64,000 nt of DNA from positions 22,932 through 86,931 of the forward strand of contig JBATUR010000052.1 of assembly GCA_049671305.1 (NCBI GenBank), in the 5' to 3' direction. The stretch comes from CADCTM01 sp049671305 (GTDB lineage: Bacteria > Cyanobacteriota > Cyanobacteriia > Cyanobacteriales > Coleofasciculaceae). Both the position numbers and the translations under genes were made by a program. Each line of letters opens with the position of its first letter. The stretch's first letter is position 1. Shown in pieces: positions 17,125-25,698 of this stretch. Under the pieces are notes generated by a model that made no database searches, was not told the DNA's origin, and worked only from the letters and a program-made list of their open reading frames with translations.

Positions 17125-18201
17125 TTAAGAAATACTTGTTGATGCCCTTAATTGCCCGCAGGCGGCATCTTTTTCCAAGCCACGACTGCGGCGCACACTA
17201 ACAGCAATATGATGTTGTTCTAGAATATCCACAAACTCTTGAATGCGGCGTCCACTAGGGCGTTGATAATCGACTTCACTGATGGGATTATAAGGAATTA
17301 AGTTAACATGAGTCTGGAAACCCCGCAGATGTGCCGCTAACTCCACAGCGTGATCAGGAAGGTCATTTAAGCCAGCGAGTAGGATATATTCAAAGGTGAC
17401 TCGACGCCCGGTTAACTGCACATATTCGCGGCATTCATCTAACAAATCATCTAACGGGTATGGCTTGGCGCTAGGGATAAGTTGTTCTCGCAATGCTTGG
17501 TTAGAAGCATGAAGACTAACGGCAAAGGTAACTTGTAGATGGTGTTGGGCTAGTTGGCGGATACGATTAGGGATGCCAACTGTTGAAATTGTAAGCGATC
17601 GCACGCCAATACCCACATCCTGATTAATCGACTGCACCGCCGCAACCACCGCTTCCAGATTCAGCAACGGTTCCCCCATACCCATAAACACCACATTACT
17701 AACACGCTGCCCAAAATCTTCCTGTACCGTTAACACCTGATCAACAATTTCATGGCATTCTAGATTACGAGCAAAACCACCTTTACCCGTCGCGCAGAAA
17801 TCACACGCCATCGGACAACCCACCTGAGAAGACACACAAACCGTCAAGCGTTTACTCGTGGGAATACCAACCGTTTCAATAATATGACCATCCGCCATCC
17901 GCAATAGATACTTCACCGTACCATCAGGAGCTTCGGAACGGTAATCTAAAGTAGAGCGACCAATGGGATAATCAACTAAAGTTTCGCGCCATTGTTTCGG
18001 AAAAACGGTAATATCAGCAAAAGACCGCGCCCCTTTTTCATAAATCCAGCCGTGTAACTGACGCCCCCGATACGGGGGTTGCCCTTGCTGCTGAACCCAT
18101 GCGGTTAACTGGGTTAAAGACTTACCGAGTAACGGCGTTGAAGGTTGCACTGATTGATCCAATGTAGAAACCTGAGAAAAATGAGGCGTAGCGGACATCA
18201 C
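17125..18201 (-). CDS. rlmN: 23S rRNA/tRNA adenine C2-methyltransferase
   Basis: RlmN is a radical SAM enzyme that methylates A2503 of 23S rRNA and A37 of some tRNAs. The 358-residue protein has the radical SAM cluster CPMACDFCATGKGGF (CxxxCxxC), the VVFMGMGEPLLN motif, VTFAVSLHA, and the C-terminal SRGLEKDAACGQL containing the second catalytic cysteine. The length is normal. It is monocistronic and divergent from lgt across 188 bases. Confidence 0.95.
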   Translation of the reverse strand: MMSATPHFSQVSTLDQSVQPSTPLLGKSLTQLTAWVQQQGQPPYRGRQLHGWIYEKGARSFADITVFPKQWRETLVDYPIGRSTLDYRSEAPDGTVKYLLRMADGHIIETVGIPTSKRLTVCVSSQVGCPMACDFCATGKGGFARNLECHEIVDQVLTVQEDFGQRVSNVVFMGMGEPLLNLEAVVAAVQSINQDVGIGVRSLTISTVGIPNRIRQLAQHHLQVTFAVSLHASNQALREQLIPSAKPYPLDDLLDECREYVQLTGRRVTFEYILLAGLNDLPDHAVELAAHLRGFQTHVNLIPYNPISEVDYQRPSGRRIQEFVDILEQHHIAVSVRRSRGLEKDAACGQLRASTSIS

Positions 18202-18389
18202 AAATTACAAATTCTGATTAGATCTCTATCCTAGAACGTTCTTGACAAAATGTTTTAAGTGCCAGTTTTTTAAATAAGCTTACTCGCTACTTCCACAACC
18301 AAAGCGCTATTGCGACCTAAAATTAAACAGAAGCTAGATCATTGAGCTTTTAATTAAACCAATTATTCCATCGCCCTTACGGAGAATTA

Positions 18390-19262
18390 ATGCCAGAAGC
18401 AATATCCCTCACCCTAGCCTTTCAATTTACTTCTCCAGGACCCACTCTCATTGAGCTAGGACCGCTGACAATTCGATGGTATGGTCTTTTAATTGCCTCA
18501 GCCGTATTGATTGGTGTCAGCTTATCTCAATACCTGGCAAAGCAGCGTAATGTTGACCCAAACCTGCTGGGAGATTTGGCAATTTGGTTAGTAATTGGTG
18601 CTATACCTGCGGCGCGACTATATTATGTGTTGTTTGAGTGGAAACAATACTCTCAACATCCTGAGCAAATTATTGCAATATGGAATGGTGGAATTGCCAT
18701 ACATGGGGCAATTTTGGGCGGTACTTTGGCAGCGATTATTTTTGCCCGTATTCAGAAAGTCTCGGTTTGGCAATTGGCAGACTTGGTTGCACCTTCCTTA
18801 ATTTTGGGGCAAGCGATCGGGCGTTGGGGTAATTTCTTTAATTCTGAAGCTTTTGGCGACCCGACTGATTTACCCTGGAAACTGTATATTCCGCCGCAAC
18901 GTCGTCCGGCAACCTTTATTAATTTTGAGTACTTCCATCCCACATTTTTGTATGAATCATTGTGGAATTTGATGGTTTTTGGCTTATTAATGACCTTGTT
19001 CAATCGTAGTTTAAAAGGCAAGCCACGTCTTAAAGTGGGGACGATCGCTTTAGTATATATGGTGGCTTATAGTTGCGGTCGTGTCTGGATTGAAGGACTG
19101 CGGACTGATAGCTTGATGATTGGTGGGTTACGCATCGCTCAAATTGTTAGTTTAACTGCCATTAGTTTAGGTCTTCTCGGTCTAACATTGCTCTATATTT
19201 GGCGTCGTCCTTTGCCAGATGTAGTTTCTCCAGAAAAGCAACAATTACATACTCCACAATAG
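18390..19262 (+). CDS. lgt: prolipoprotein diacylglyceryl transferase
   Basis: Lgt adds diacylglycerol from phosphatidylglycerol to the lipobox cysteine, the first step of lipoprotein maturation. The 290-residue polytopic protein shows IRWYGLLIASAVLIG near residue 27, GGIAIHGAILGGTLA, and the Lgt signature GQAIGRWGNFFNSEAFG near residues 140-156. The late HPTFLYESLWN motif is also present. A GGAG ribosome binding site precedes the ATG at 18390. It is followed by cobM after 121 bases. Confidence 0.95.
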   Translation: MPEAISLTLAFQFTSPGPTLIELGPLTIRWYGLLIASAVLIGVSLSQYLAKQRNVDPNLLGDLAIWLVIGAIPAARLYYVLFEWKQYSQHPEQIIAIWNGGIAIHGAILGGTLAAIIFARIQKVSVWQLADLVAPSLILGQAIGRWGNFFNSEAFGDPTDLPWKLYIPPQRRPATFINFEYFHPTFLYESLWNLMVFGLLMTLFNRSLKGKPRLKVGTIALVYMVAYSCGRVWIEGLRTDSLMIGGLRIAQIVSLTAISLGLLGLTLLYIWRRPLPDVVSPEKQQLHTPQ

Positions 19263-19276
19263 ACAAGAAAAAAGCC

Positions 19277-19292
19277 CTAGAGTAAACTCTAG
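19277..19292. other. short palindrome between lgt and cobM
   Basis: CTAGAGT at 19277-19283 is mirrored by ACTCTAG at 19286-19292 across 2 bases, just 15 bases after the lgt stop. It could be part of a weak terminator, but there is no T-run on the plus strand. Confidence 0.3.
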
Positions 19293-19383
19293 AGCTGAAC
19301 CAGGGTGCATCTACCACTTCTTTATTACTTAGTAGGTCGGGTAGATCCGGAAAAGTTCGGGTAATTTAGAAAAAGTTTCTTTT

Positions 19384-20220
19384 ATGTCTGATGCTACTGA
19401 CTTAATTGGGTCGGAATCACCACAACCACCACTTGCACCCGCAGTCTACATCGTAGGTGCAGGACCCGGTGACCCAGATTTATTGACGGTTAAGGCACAA
19501 AAGATCCTTCAAAAGGCAGATGTGATTGTCTTTGCCGACTCTCTGATACCAATGCAGGTGTTGCAAGATGTGCGTCCTGATGCCGAAATTGTCCACACAA
19601 GTCAGAAAACTCTCGAAGAAATTGTGCCGTTAATGATTCAAAGAGTACAGGCACAAAAATCGGTTGTCCGTTTACACTCTGGTGATTTAAGCCTCTACAG
19701 CGCCATCCACGAACAAATGCAGGCGTTGAAAGAGGCTGAGATTCCTTTTGAAGTAATTCCGGGGATTAGTGCTTTCCAGGCAGCAGCAGCAAAGCTGGGA
19801 GTTGAGTTGACGGTGCCGGGACTGGTGCAGACGATTATCCTAACTCGCATTAGTGGACGCGCCTCTTCTGTGCCAGAGTCGGAGGAATTGGCAGCTTTGG
19901 CGGCACATCAAGCCAGTCTTTGCCTCTATTTGAGTGCTCGTCATGTAGAAAATGCTCAAAATAAGTTGTTACAACATTATCCGGTAGATACACCTGTGGC
20001 GATTTGCTTCCGTATTGGTTGGGTTGATGAGCAAATTTGGCTGGTGCCGCTAAGGGAAATGGCAGAGGTGACGCAACGCGAAAATTTGCTGAGGACGACA
20101 CTTTATTTGGTGAGTCCAGCGCTGCGAGATTTAGGTAAAATACGATCTAATTGTAATGGCGTTGCACGCTCGCGTCTCTATCATCCAGAACACTCTCATT
20201 TATTTCGCCCCATCACGTAA
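19384..20220 (+). CDS. cobM: precorrin-4 C11-methyltransferase
   Basis: CobM methylates C11 of precorrin-4 (or the cobalt form, as CbiF) during cobalamin synthesis. The 278-residue protein begins with a short Pro/Glu-rich extension, then VYIVGAGPGDPDLLTVKAQ, the uroporphyrinogen methylase signature. It continues with FADSLIP, RLHSGDLSLYSAIHEQM and EVIPGISAFQAAAA. No cobalamin riboswitch consensus is evident in the 121-base leader. Confidence 0.93.
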   Translation: MSDATDLIGSESPQPPLAPAVYIVGAGPGDPDLLTVKAQKILQKADVIVFADSLIPMQVLQDVRPDAEIVHTSQKTLEEIVPLMIQRVQAQKSVVRLHSGDLSLYSAIHEQMQALKEAEIPFEVIPGISAFQAAAAKLGVELTVPGLVQTIILTRISGRASSVPESEELAALAAHQASLCLYLSARHVENAQNKLLQHYPVDTPVAICFRIGWVDEQIWLVPLREMAEVTQRENLLRTTLYLVSPALRDLGKIRSNCNGVARSRLYHPEHSHLFRPIT

Positions 20221-20233
20221 GCTGAAAGGTAGC

Positions 20234-20259
20234 ACCCTGAGCCTGTCGAAGTGTAGGGT
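20234..20259. repeat. CCTGAGCCTGTCGAAG-type dispersed repeat
   Basis: ACCCT at 20234-20238 and AGGGT at 20255-20259 bracket GAGCCTGTCGAAG. This resembles a short palindromic repeat common in intergenic DNA of many bacteria. It lies in the 55-base gap between cobM and the zf-TFIIB gene. Confidence 0.5.
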
Positions 20260-20275
20260 ATTATTTCCTAACTTT

Positions 20276-20677
20276 ATGAAGCCCATAGACCTTTGTCCAA
20301 AATGTGCAGGACGCTTAGAGCAAATTGTTTGTTCTGGAATTGAAGTAGACCGTTGCCTCTACTGTAGAGGATTGTGGTTCGACTCGCTAGAAGCCGAAAC
20401 ACTTAAAACTGTTCATGGATCAGAAAGTCTCGATATTGGCAACCCTCAAATAGGTAGTAATCTCGATAAAATTAGCGAAGATCTTGATTGTCCACGCTGC
20501 AATCATAAAATGATTCGCATGGTAGATATTGACCTGCACTGTATTTGGTATGAAAAATGCCCAGCTTGTTACGGTGTTTGGTTAGATGCTGGCGAATTCA
20601 AAAACTTTAAGGACAACTTTAAAGGTAAAGGAATTGTCGGTCAAGCAAAGAAAGTTTTTAAACGAAAAAGGCAATAA
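20276..20677 (+). CDS. zf-TFIIB zinc-binding protein
   Basis: From the ATG at 20276 the product is 133 residues, with two copies of the zf-TFIIB ribbon. The first is CPKC with CLYCRGLWFD, the second CPRC with CPACYGVWLDAGEF. A lysine-rich tail ends the protein. Frames starting at 20156 overlap cobM and add unlikely sequence that includes the intergenic repeat, so I reject that start. The function of this family is unknown. Confidence 0.82.
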   Translation: MKPIDLCPKCAGRLEQIVCSGIEVDRCLYCRGLWFDSLEAETLKTVHGSESLDIGNPQIGSNLDKISEDLDCPRCNHKMIRMVDIDLHCIWYEKCPACYGVWLDAGEFKNFKDNFKGKGIVGQAKKVFKRKRQ

Positions 20678-20741
20678 AAATCGGAATTTCTGGTAAGTTG
20701 GTAAACTGATATAGTAGATAACGTAATCGGTAGGTAAACTC

Positions 20742-21224
20742 TTGTTAGACGAACAAGCCAAGAAAACAATTTTACGAAAAATTCCCCACGGACTCTATAT
20801 CTGTGGTGTGAAAGATGGAGAAGATGTTAATTGTTTTACCGCTAGCTGGGTAACACAATCTTCCTTTAAGCCACCGCTAGTAGTTAATTGTGTTAATACG
20901 GGTCATACGTCCCACGAAATGATTAAAAAGAGTGGTGTTTTTTCCCTTACTTTCTTAGAAGCTGGACAAAAAGATGTCGCTAAGATATTTTTTCAGCCGC
21001 TACATCGAGTTGGCAATAAATTTGAGGATATCGAGTTTTATCTAGGAGAAGAAACAGGTTGTCCAATTATTTCTGACTCGCTTGGTTATGTAGAGTGTCG
21101 GGTAGTTGGTGCAGTAGAACATGGCGATCATACTGCCTTTGTAGGAGAAGTTATTAGTGCAGGTGTTCATAAGGAAGGTGAACAAATCTTGCTGAAAGAT
21201 ACGGGCTGGAACTACGGCGGCTAA
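20742..21224 (+). CDS. flavin reductase-like FMN-binding protein
   Basis: The 160-residue protein matches the flavin reductase-like split-barrel family. It has IPHGLYICGVKDGEDVNCFT, ASWVTQSSFKPPLVVNCVN and a C-terminal region with HTAFVGEVISAGVH. In cyanobacteria such domains occur alone or fused to flavodiiron proteins. This one is standalone and probably binds FMN to reduce flavin or an electron acceptor. The start codon is a TTG at 20742. Confidence 0.85.
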   Translation: MLDEQAKKTILRKIPHGLYICGVKDGEDVNCFTASWVTQSSFKPPLVVNCVNTGHTSHEMIKKSGVFSLTFLEAGQKDVAKIFFQPLHRVGNKFEDIEFYLGEETGCPIISDSLGYVECRVVGAVEHGDHTAFVGEVISAGVHKEGEQILLKDTGWNYGG

Positions 21225-21347
21225 AGAAAACAATTAAGCCTTATGTGGTTAAGAGTTAGTAGTTCTTTGTTAGAGCTATTGCAGCAATTGTCACAATTAA
21301 TTCTAACTCTTAATTCACAAAATTATTTCTTCTAATACCTAAAAACT

Positions 21348-21701
21348 ATGCCATTAATTAAAGTCCAAACATCCATTGCTGCTCCTGAACCATCTACGGT
21401 TGAAGGACTGCTCAAAGTTCTTTCCTCTAAACTGGCAAAGCATTTAAATAAGCCAGAATCTTATGTAATGACGGCATTTGAACCAGGTGTTGCTATGACT
21501 TTTGCTGGCACAACTGAGCCTGTTTGTTATGTAGAAATAAAAAGCGTTGGCAGTATGAGTCCAGCACAAACTAAAGCAATGAGTCAAGATTTTTGTCAGG
21601 TAATTAATGAAAAGTTAGCTGTGCCGACAAATCGGATTTATCTTGAGTTTGCTGATGCCAAAGGGGCAATGTGGGGCTGGAATAGCTCAACTTTTGGCTG
21701 A
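21348..21701 (+). CDS. MIF/phenylpyruvate tautomerase-related protein
   Basis: The 117-residue protein keeps the tautomerase hallmark Pro1 (MPLIKVQTS) and the MIF-like pattern, including SKLAKHLNKPESYVMTAFEP, EIKSVG and NRIYLEFADAKGAMWGWN. It is the usual length for MIF superfamily members. It may tautomerise keto-enol substrates; the natural role in cyanobacteria is unknown. Confidence 0.88.
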   Translation: MPLIKVQTSIAAPEPSTVEGLLKVLSSKLAKHLNKPESYVMTAFEPGVAMTFAGTTEPVCYVEIKSVGSMSPAQTKAMSQDFCQVINEKLAVPTNRIYLEFADAKGAMWGWNSSTFG

Positions 21702-21821
21702 TTTATGGTGGCAATTAAGATATTTATAATTAACCCCCCTTATTTAAGGAGGGTTTTGGGATATTTTGAGATTGAGTGCCACAATTAGTAATTTGAATTA
21801 TCCTCAATCTAGGTATTTTGC

Positions 21822-22517
21822 CTACTCTTTTTCAACAGTCAGACTCTTCACTTTTTCTTGTGGTTGCTGTTCTTTGGTAACAGACTCTTGAAAAGGTGCA
21901 ATCAGTCTTTCTAAGCGGAACTTAATACCACCTTCAGACTGTTCTAATTCTTGCACCAACACACTGCCGAGATGAACCACTGCAAGCACAATCGCACCAA
22001 TTGCTAGTACATAACTATGGAGAGTGTAAAAGTGTGCCACGGTAGTTGAGTTTACCGCGCCACCTGTGAGAATTTCTCTGATTTGAGGACCAATAAAAGG
22101 AATCGCTTCAATTGTTCCCAACTCAAGTTTGAGACGCCAAAATCCTTCTTGTGTCCAACTCAAAATCATTGCTGTCCAACCCAAGCCGATGGCGCTTAAG
22201 GTAAACAAGATGCCGCTAATCCAGGCGGTGAGCCAACTTGAGCGAAACTGCCTACCCAAAAACATCACCACAACTTCCACTAGTGCCACGCCGATAACAC
22301 CGTTACCTGCGAGGTTGTGGATGCTGCGAATTAGCCAGCCAAAAGAGACTTGGGTGTTAATTGCTGCCAAAGAATTGTATGCACCCCCGGCTATAGGTTG
22401 ATAGTAAAATGCCAGCATCATGCCGCTGACAGCAGACAACAGCGAGAGAGTTAGGATGGCAACAGCAAGGACTGTTGCTAAACGCCTTAACACGAATTCG
22501 TACCGTGTCGTATTCAT
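21822..22517 (-). CDS. cytochrome b6-like membrane protein with an altered haem site
   Basis: The 231-residue protein aligns with cytochrome b6 over four helices: SGMMLAFYYQPIAGGAYNSL, FGWLIRSIHNLAGNG, IEAIPFIGPQIREILTGG and the last helix HSYVLAIGAIVLAVVH. His67, His167 and His182 keep the b6 spacing. The fourth ligand, 14 residues after His67, is Glu81 (codon GAA) instead of His. The b6 cysteine that anchors haem c-n aligns with Val16. The N-terminus is short and a charged 45-residue tail is added. It therefore probably binds one normal b haem and a changed or absent second one. The degenerate PAS kinase gene ends 85 bases upstream on the same strand. Confidence 0.85.
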   Translation of the reverse strand: MNTTRYEFVLRRLATVLAVAILTLSLLSAVSGMMLAFYYQPIAGGAYNSLAAINTQVSFGWLIRSIHNLAGNGVIGVALVEVVVMFLGRQFRSSWLTAWISGILFTLSAIGLGWTAMILSWTQEGFWRLKLELGTIEAIPFIGPQIREILTGGAVNSTTVAHFYTLHSYVLAIGAIVLAVVHLGSVLVQELEQSEGGIKFRLERLIAPFQESVTKEQQPQEKVKSLTVEKE

Positions 22518-22602
22518 AATTATGTGTAGTATTGCTAAGGATCTTTACATTACTACATATTTTAACGAAGAAAAGCCAGAAGTGTGCTCACCGACCGAAA
22601 GA

Positions 22603-24819
22603 TTAATGATCACCCTGCAGAGGTAGCGTCACGGTTAGGGTTGTACCCACACCAGGTGTGCTTTCAACCGCAATTTCGCCTCCCTGCAAGTCGATACACT
22701 GCTTAACAATGAGCAATCCCAAACCACTGCCAGCGACGACGCCAACCTTACCGTTTTGATTGAACATTTTGAACAACAAATCTTGATCAGCTTGAGGAAT
22801 ATCACTGCCTGAGTCTTGAATTTGCAAAACTACTTGTTGATCTTGGCAGGAAACATCCAGCTTGATCTCACTACCTTCAGGAGAATACTTAATCGCATTC
22901 AGCAGTAAATTTGTGAGAACATGACGCAGTAGTTTCTTATCAAGATTAACAGCAGAACATTGCTCTTGACTAGTAAAATTAATCGTGTGACGAGCCGCCG
23001 CACCTTGCTGTAGTTCTTCGGTCAAATCCTGGCAAAATTGAGTTAAATTCAGCAACGATGGATTTAAATGCAATTCATTAGCTTCTACCTTTTTTATCAA
23101 CAACAAATCATTCAACAATTGATTCATGCGTCTGACATTAACTTGAATTAATTGCAGATAACTTAGTGTCTTTTCATCAGTCTCCGATTGAGTATTGTTT
23201 TCGATTAATTTGGTGCAGGCAAAAATATTATTGAGTGGGTTGCGTAGTTCTTGAGTAATCACCGAGGCAAAGTAAGAAAAGTGAGATTTTAATGTACTAA
23301 ATTCCGCTTCTTTTGCCATCGCTTCACTAACTGCAACCGCTGCTCTTTTTTGCTCACTAATATCTCGTACCGTGACGACAACAGCTTCTGGTTGACTACC
23401 CAAATCACTCAGCGGACTAATCGTGTATTCATAGTCTCGCATACCTTCAACTGTAGCAAAACTAGCTTCGTCGGTGATTGGTTGTCCATTATTAAAAACA
23501 TTAGCTCGTTGAGCATCCAAGCGTTCCATAAATTCGGCAGGTAACTTTAATTGCTGCCAAGTTTTACTAATAAAATCACTTTGTGTTAAGCCTAAAGCTT
23601 GTGCCGCCGAACGGTTAACATAAATATATTTTCCAGTGGCATCGTAGACAAAGAAAAATTCGGGAGTGCTAGAGAGAATATCATTGAGCATTTTCCCCAA
23701 CTGCTCAACTAATGCTGTTATTTGTTGAGGTTCTGCCTCCAGGCGCTCAATTGAATTATTCGGTTCTGGAGATGGTTTGAGGGCTAGTTGTTTCAGGACA
23801 AGCTCTTGTTTAACGGCTTCTTGTTGTGTCGTTCTAAGTTGATGAAGCTCGGTAATATCTTCTAACATACAAGTGGCAAAAGCTGGCTGATTGACTGCTC
23901 CTTGGACTAGAGAATAAGTGAGGCGTCCCCAGCGCATTGATTTATCGGGAGCGTTGTAACACTTTTCTCGTTGGTAACAGTTACGTTTGCCAGCAATTAG
24001 TTGTTGAAATAAGACAGATTCAATGCCGGATTTATCTAAATTTAGCCATTGGGGCAGGACTTTCTCTAAGTCTTGGCAAGTGTAACCCAGCATTTCCTCG
24101 AAGGCGTGGTTGCTTTTGATAACATTACCTTGACTATCTAAGAGAACTATGCCTGTGGCGGCATTTTCAAACATGGCACGAAATAAAGCTTCGTGCTGTC
24201 GGGCTGTTTCTGCCTCTTGACTGGGGGTAAGGTCTTGTAATTGCCAGCGCAGACCGATGACCTGATTTTCGGCATTTTGGATGGGTGTGACGGTGCAGGA
24301 GACTGTAAAGAAGGCATCGCGCCAACGCTGAAGCTGAATTTGCCAATTTTTGAGCGACTCTCCTTTTTGCAGTTGACTGAGTTTGGCATAAAAGTCGCGA
24401 CGTTCTTGGGGGTCTACAAAAACGACTAAGGGTTTGGTGATTAGGCGGTCTGGGGCAATGTTGAGCAGTTGTGCGACGGTTTGGTTTGCCTGGGTGATCG
24501 TGCCGTCTTTGGTGGTCACCAGGTAGCCATCAGGAGCAAATTTAAATAGTTCTTGGTAGCGCTGGCACTCGGCTGCTTCGGCGTCCAGGCTGAGGGCTAA
24601 TTCTTCTTTTTCTTGACGCAGTGACTCGGCAGCGACTTGTAGCTCTTGGAGCGACACAGACAAGCCTTCTAGACTTTCTTTGAGGAGGTCTTGTGGCGGT
24701 GCTGACGGTACAGTTTGTCGCCTGGTAGGGTCGGGCGGCAATTCGTCTATTTGTTGCCAGAGTTCTTCTAGGCGTTGCAGAGACAATGCCAGTTGTTGGT
24801 CAAAAATTAGTTCGTTCAT
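22603..24819 (-). CDS. triple-PAS histidine-kinase-like protein, H-box degenerate
   Basis: The 738-residue protein has an N-terminal coiled coil (about 1-90), three PAS domains (about 91-205, 212-335 and 380-495), a HisKA-like helix pair (515-585) and a HATPase domain (620-735). No membrane segment is present, so it is cytosolic. In the H-box the phospho-acceptor is replaced: the sequence reads SVITQELRNPLNNI with Gln523 where His is expected. The G1 box reads DSGSDIP, with Asp673 in place of Gly. The N-box (NLLLNAIKYSPEG) and G2 box (GSGLGLLIVKQ) look normal. It may act as an ATP-binding sensor without autophosphorylation. The cytochrome b6 paralogue gene follows it by 85 bases. Confidence 0.88.
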   Translation of the reverse strand: MNELIFDQQLALSLQRLEELWQQIDELPPDPTRRQTVPSAPPQDLLKESLEGLSVSLQELQVAAESLRQEKEELALSLDAEAAECQRYQELFKFAPDGYLVTTKDGTITQANQTVAQLLNIAPDRLITKPLVVFVDPQERRDFYAKLSQLQKGESLKNWQIQLQRWRDAFFTVSCTVTPIQNAENQVIGLRWQLQDLTPSQEAETARQHEALFRAMFENAATGIVLLDSQGNVIKSNHAFEEMLGYTCQDLEKVLPQWLNLDKSGIESVLFQQLIAGKRNCYQREKCYNAPDKSMRWGRLTYSLVQGAVNQPAFATCMLEDITELHQLRTTQQEAVKQELVLKQLALKPSPEPNNSIERLEAEPQQITALVEQLGKMLNDILSSTPEFFFVYDATGKYIYVNRSAAQALGLTQSDFISKTWQQLKLPAEFMERLDAQRANVFNNGQPITDEASFATVEGMRDYEYTISPLSDLGSQPEAVVVTVRDISEQKRAAVAVSEAMAKEAEFSTLKSHFSYFASVITQELRNPLNNIFACTKLIENNTQSETDEKTLSYLQLIQVNVRRMNQLLNDLLLIKKVEANELHLNPSLLNLTQFCQDLTEELQQGAAARHTINFTSQEQCSAVNLDKKLLRHVLTNLLLNAIKYSPEGSEIKLDVSCQDQQVVLQIQDSGSDIPQADQDLLFKMFNQNGKVGVVAGSGLGLLIVKQCIDLQGGEIAVESTPGVGTTLTVTLPLQGDH

Positions 24820-25194
24820 GGTATAACCTCATTCTTTGGTCAGAAACACCCAGCGTCTGCTTTTGGCACAATGCATAATTACCTGCTCAAGTCAGCAACG
24901 GGAGCACTTGAGCTACTCCCAAGTTGAATAGATTAACTCAGGAGCAAGTAAATATCATGCCAAATTTTTTGGGTTACCTGATTGAGAGGTGTGAGCAAGG
25001 ATGCCAATGGTTTGGGACGCCTCTATAGTAATACTTTGATTATGCTTATGTTTCAAATGGCTTAAAAAAGTAAAATTTAGTATCTTTTTGTGCTACATAC
25101 AGAAGGGCTTTGGTAGCCTTCTAAAAGTAAGGTGAAGTTACTTGCTGACTCCCAACTATTCCTAAAATTCTTAATAAACTTTAAAGATTTAAAC
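24820..25194. other. 375-base divergent spacer
   Basis: This spacer separates the minus-strand PAS protein from a plus-strand small gene and must hold both promoters. A short near-palindrome AGAAGGGCT/TAGCCTTCT lies near 25100-25123. No gene, RNA or repeat is otherwise recognised. An in-frame TTG/GTG reaching 25132 for the plus-strand gene is less likely than its ATG. Confidence 0.35.
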
Positions 25195-25512
25195 ATGAAG
25201 CATTTCAGTGAAGATTGGCTAAATGAATGGTGCAAAGAAAACGGCTGGACTGATTTATATGTAGAACGCTATAACTATTGGGCTTTCCCGCCAGGGGCAG
25301 TGATGCCGGAACCAATTCCAACGAAAGCACTGCGGTTAATTAAAGCTGATAAAGGGATGTGTTTTTCTGAAAAAGCCTGGTCAATTGCCGCCGTAATTGT
25401 TACTTTTTTAGCAGCAGTTATTAGCTATGTCTGCAAGTCTCCCATGCCTTTGGTTTTTGCTTTTGCTTTTTGTGCTGTGACAGCGGCGCGGCTTGAGGTT
25501 GAGGAAATTTAG
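25195..25512 (+). CDS. small membrane protein, unknown
   Basis: From the ATG at 25195 the product is 105 residues. The N-terminal half is soluble and aromatic (DWLNEWCKENGWTDLYVERY, WAFPPGAVMPEPIP). The C-terminal half has two hydrophobic segments, AWSIAAVIVTFLAAVISYV and MPLVFAFAFCAVTAARL. The Pro-rich AFPPGAVMPEPIP block looks conserved, and I recall similar cyanobacterial proteins without function. It precedes mmsA on the same strand. Confidence 0.65.
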   Translation: MKHFSEDWLNEWCKENGWTDLYVERYNYWAFPPGAVMPEPIPTKALRLIKADKGMCFSEKAWSIAAVIVTFLAAVISYVCKSPMPLVFAFAFCAVTAARLEVEEI

Positions 25513-25698
25513 AGGCTTTTGTTGATTATATGTAAATGTAATATAAGTTAATGAGTAATCCCTGCTCTAATCAGTAGGGGTTTCTTTTTGTTGTACTCTA
25601 CTTTGACTCGTTTTATACGTGGAGAAAAGCATTTAGGGAAATCTCTACGTCAAACTTATTTAAGTCAAAGCGGGTTAGTTCATAAACTGAGGCAAGAA

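Noticed and set aside
19263..19383. Possible cobalamin riboswitch before cobM
   Set aside because: The 121-base leader is too short and lacks the B12-box consensus.
20156..20275. Longer start for the zf-TFIIB gene
   Set aside because: The extension overlaps cobM and translates an intergenic repeat; the ATG at 20276 begins right before the first zinc ribbon.
25588..25698. N-terminal extension of mmsA
   Set aside because: The TTG-started 37 residues have no counterpart in the family; the ATG at 25699 has a better ribosome site.
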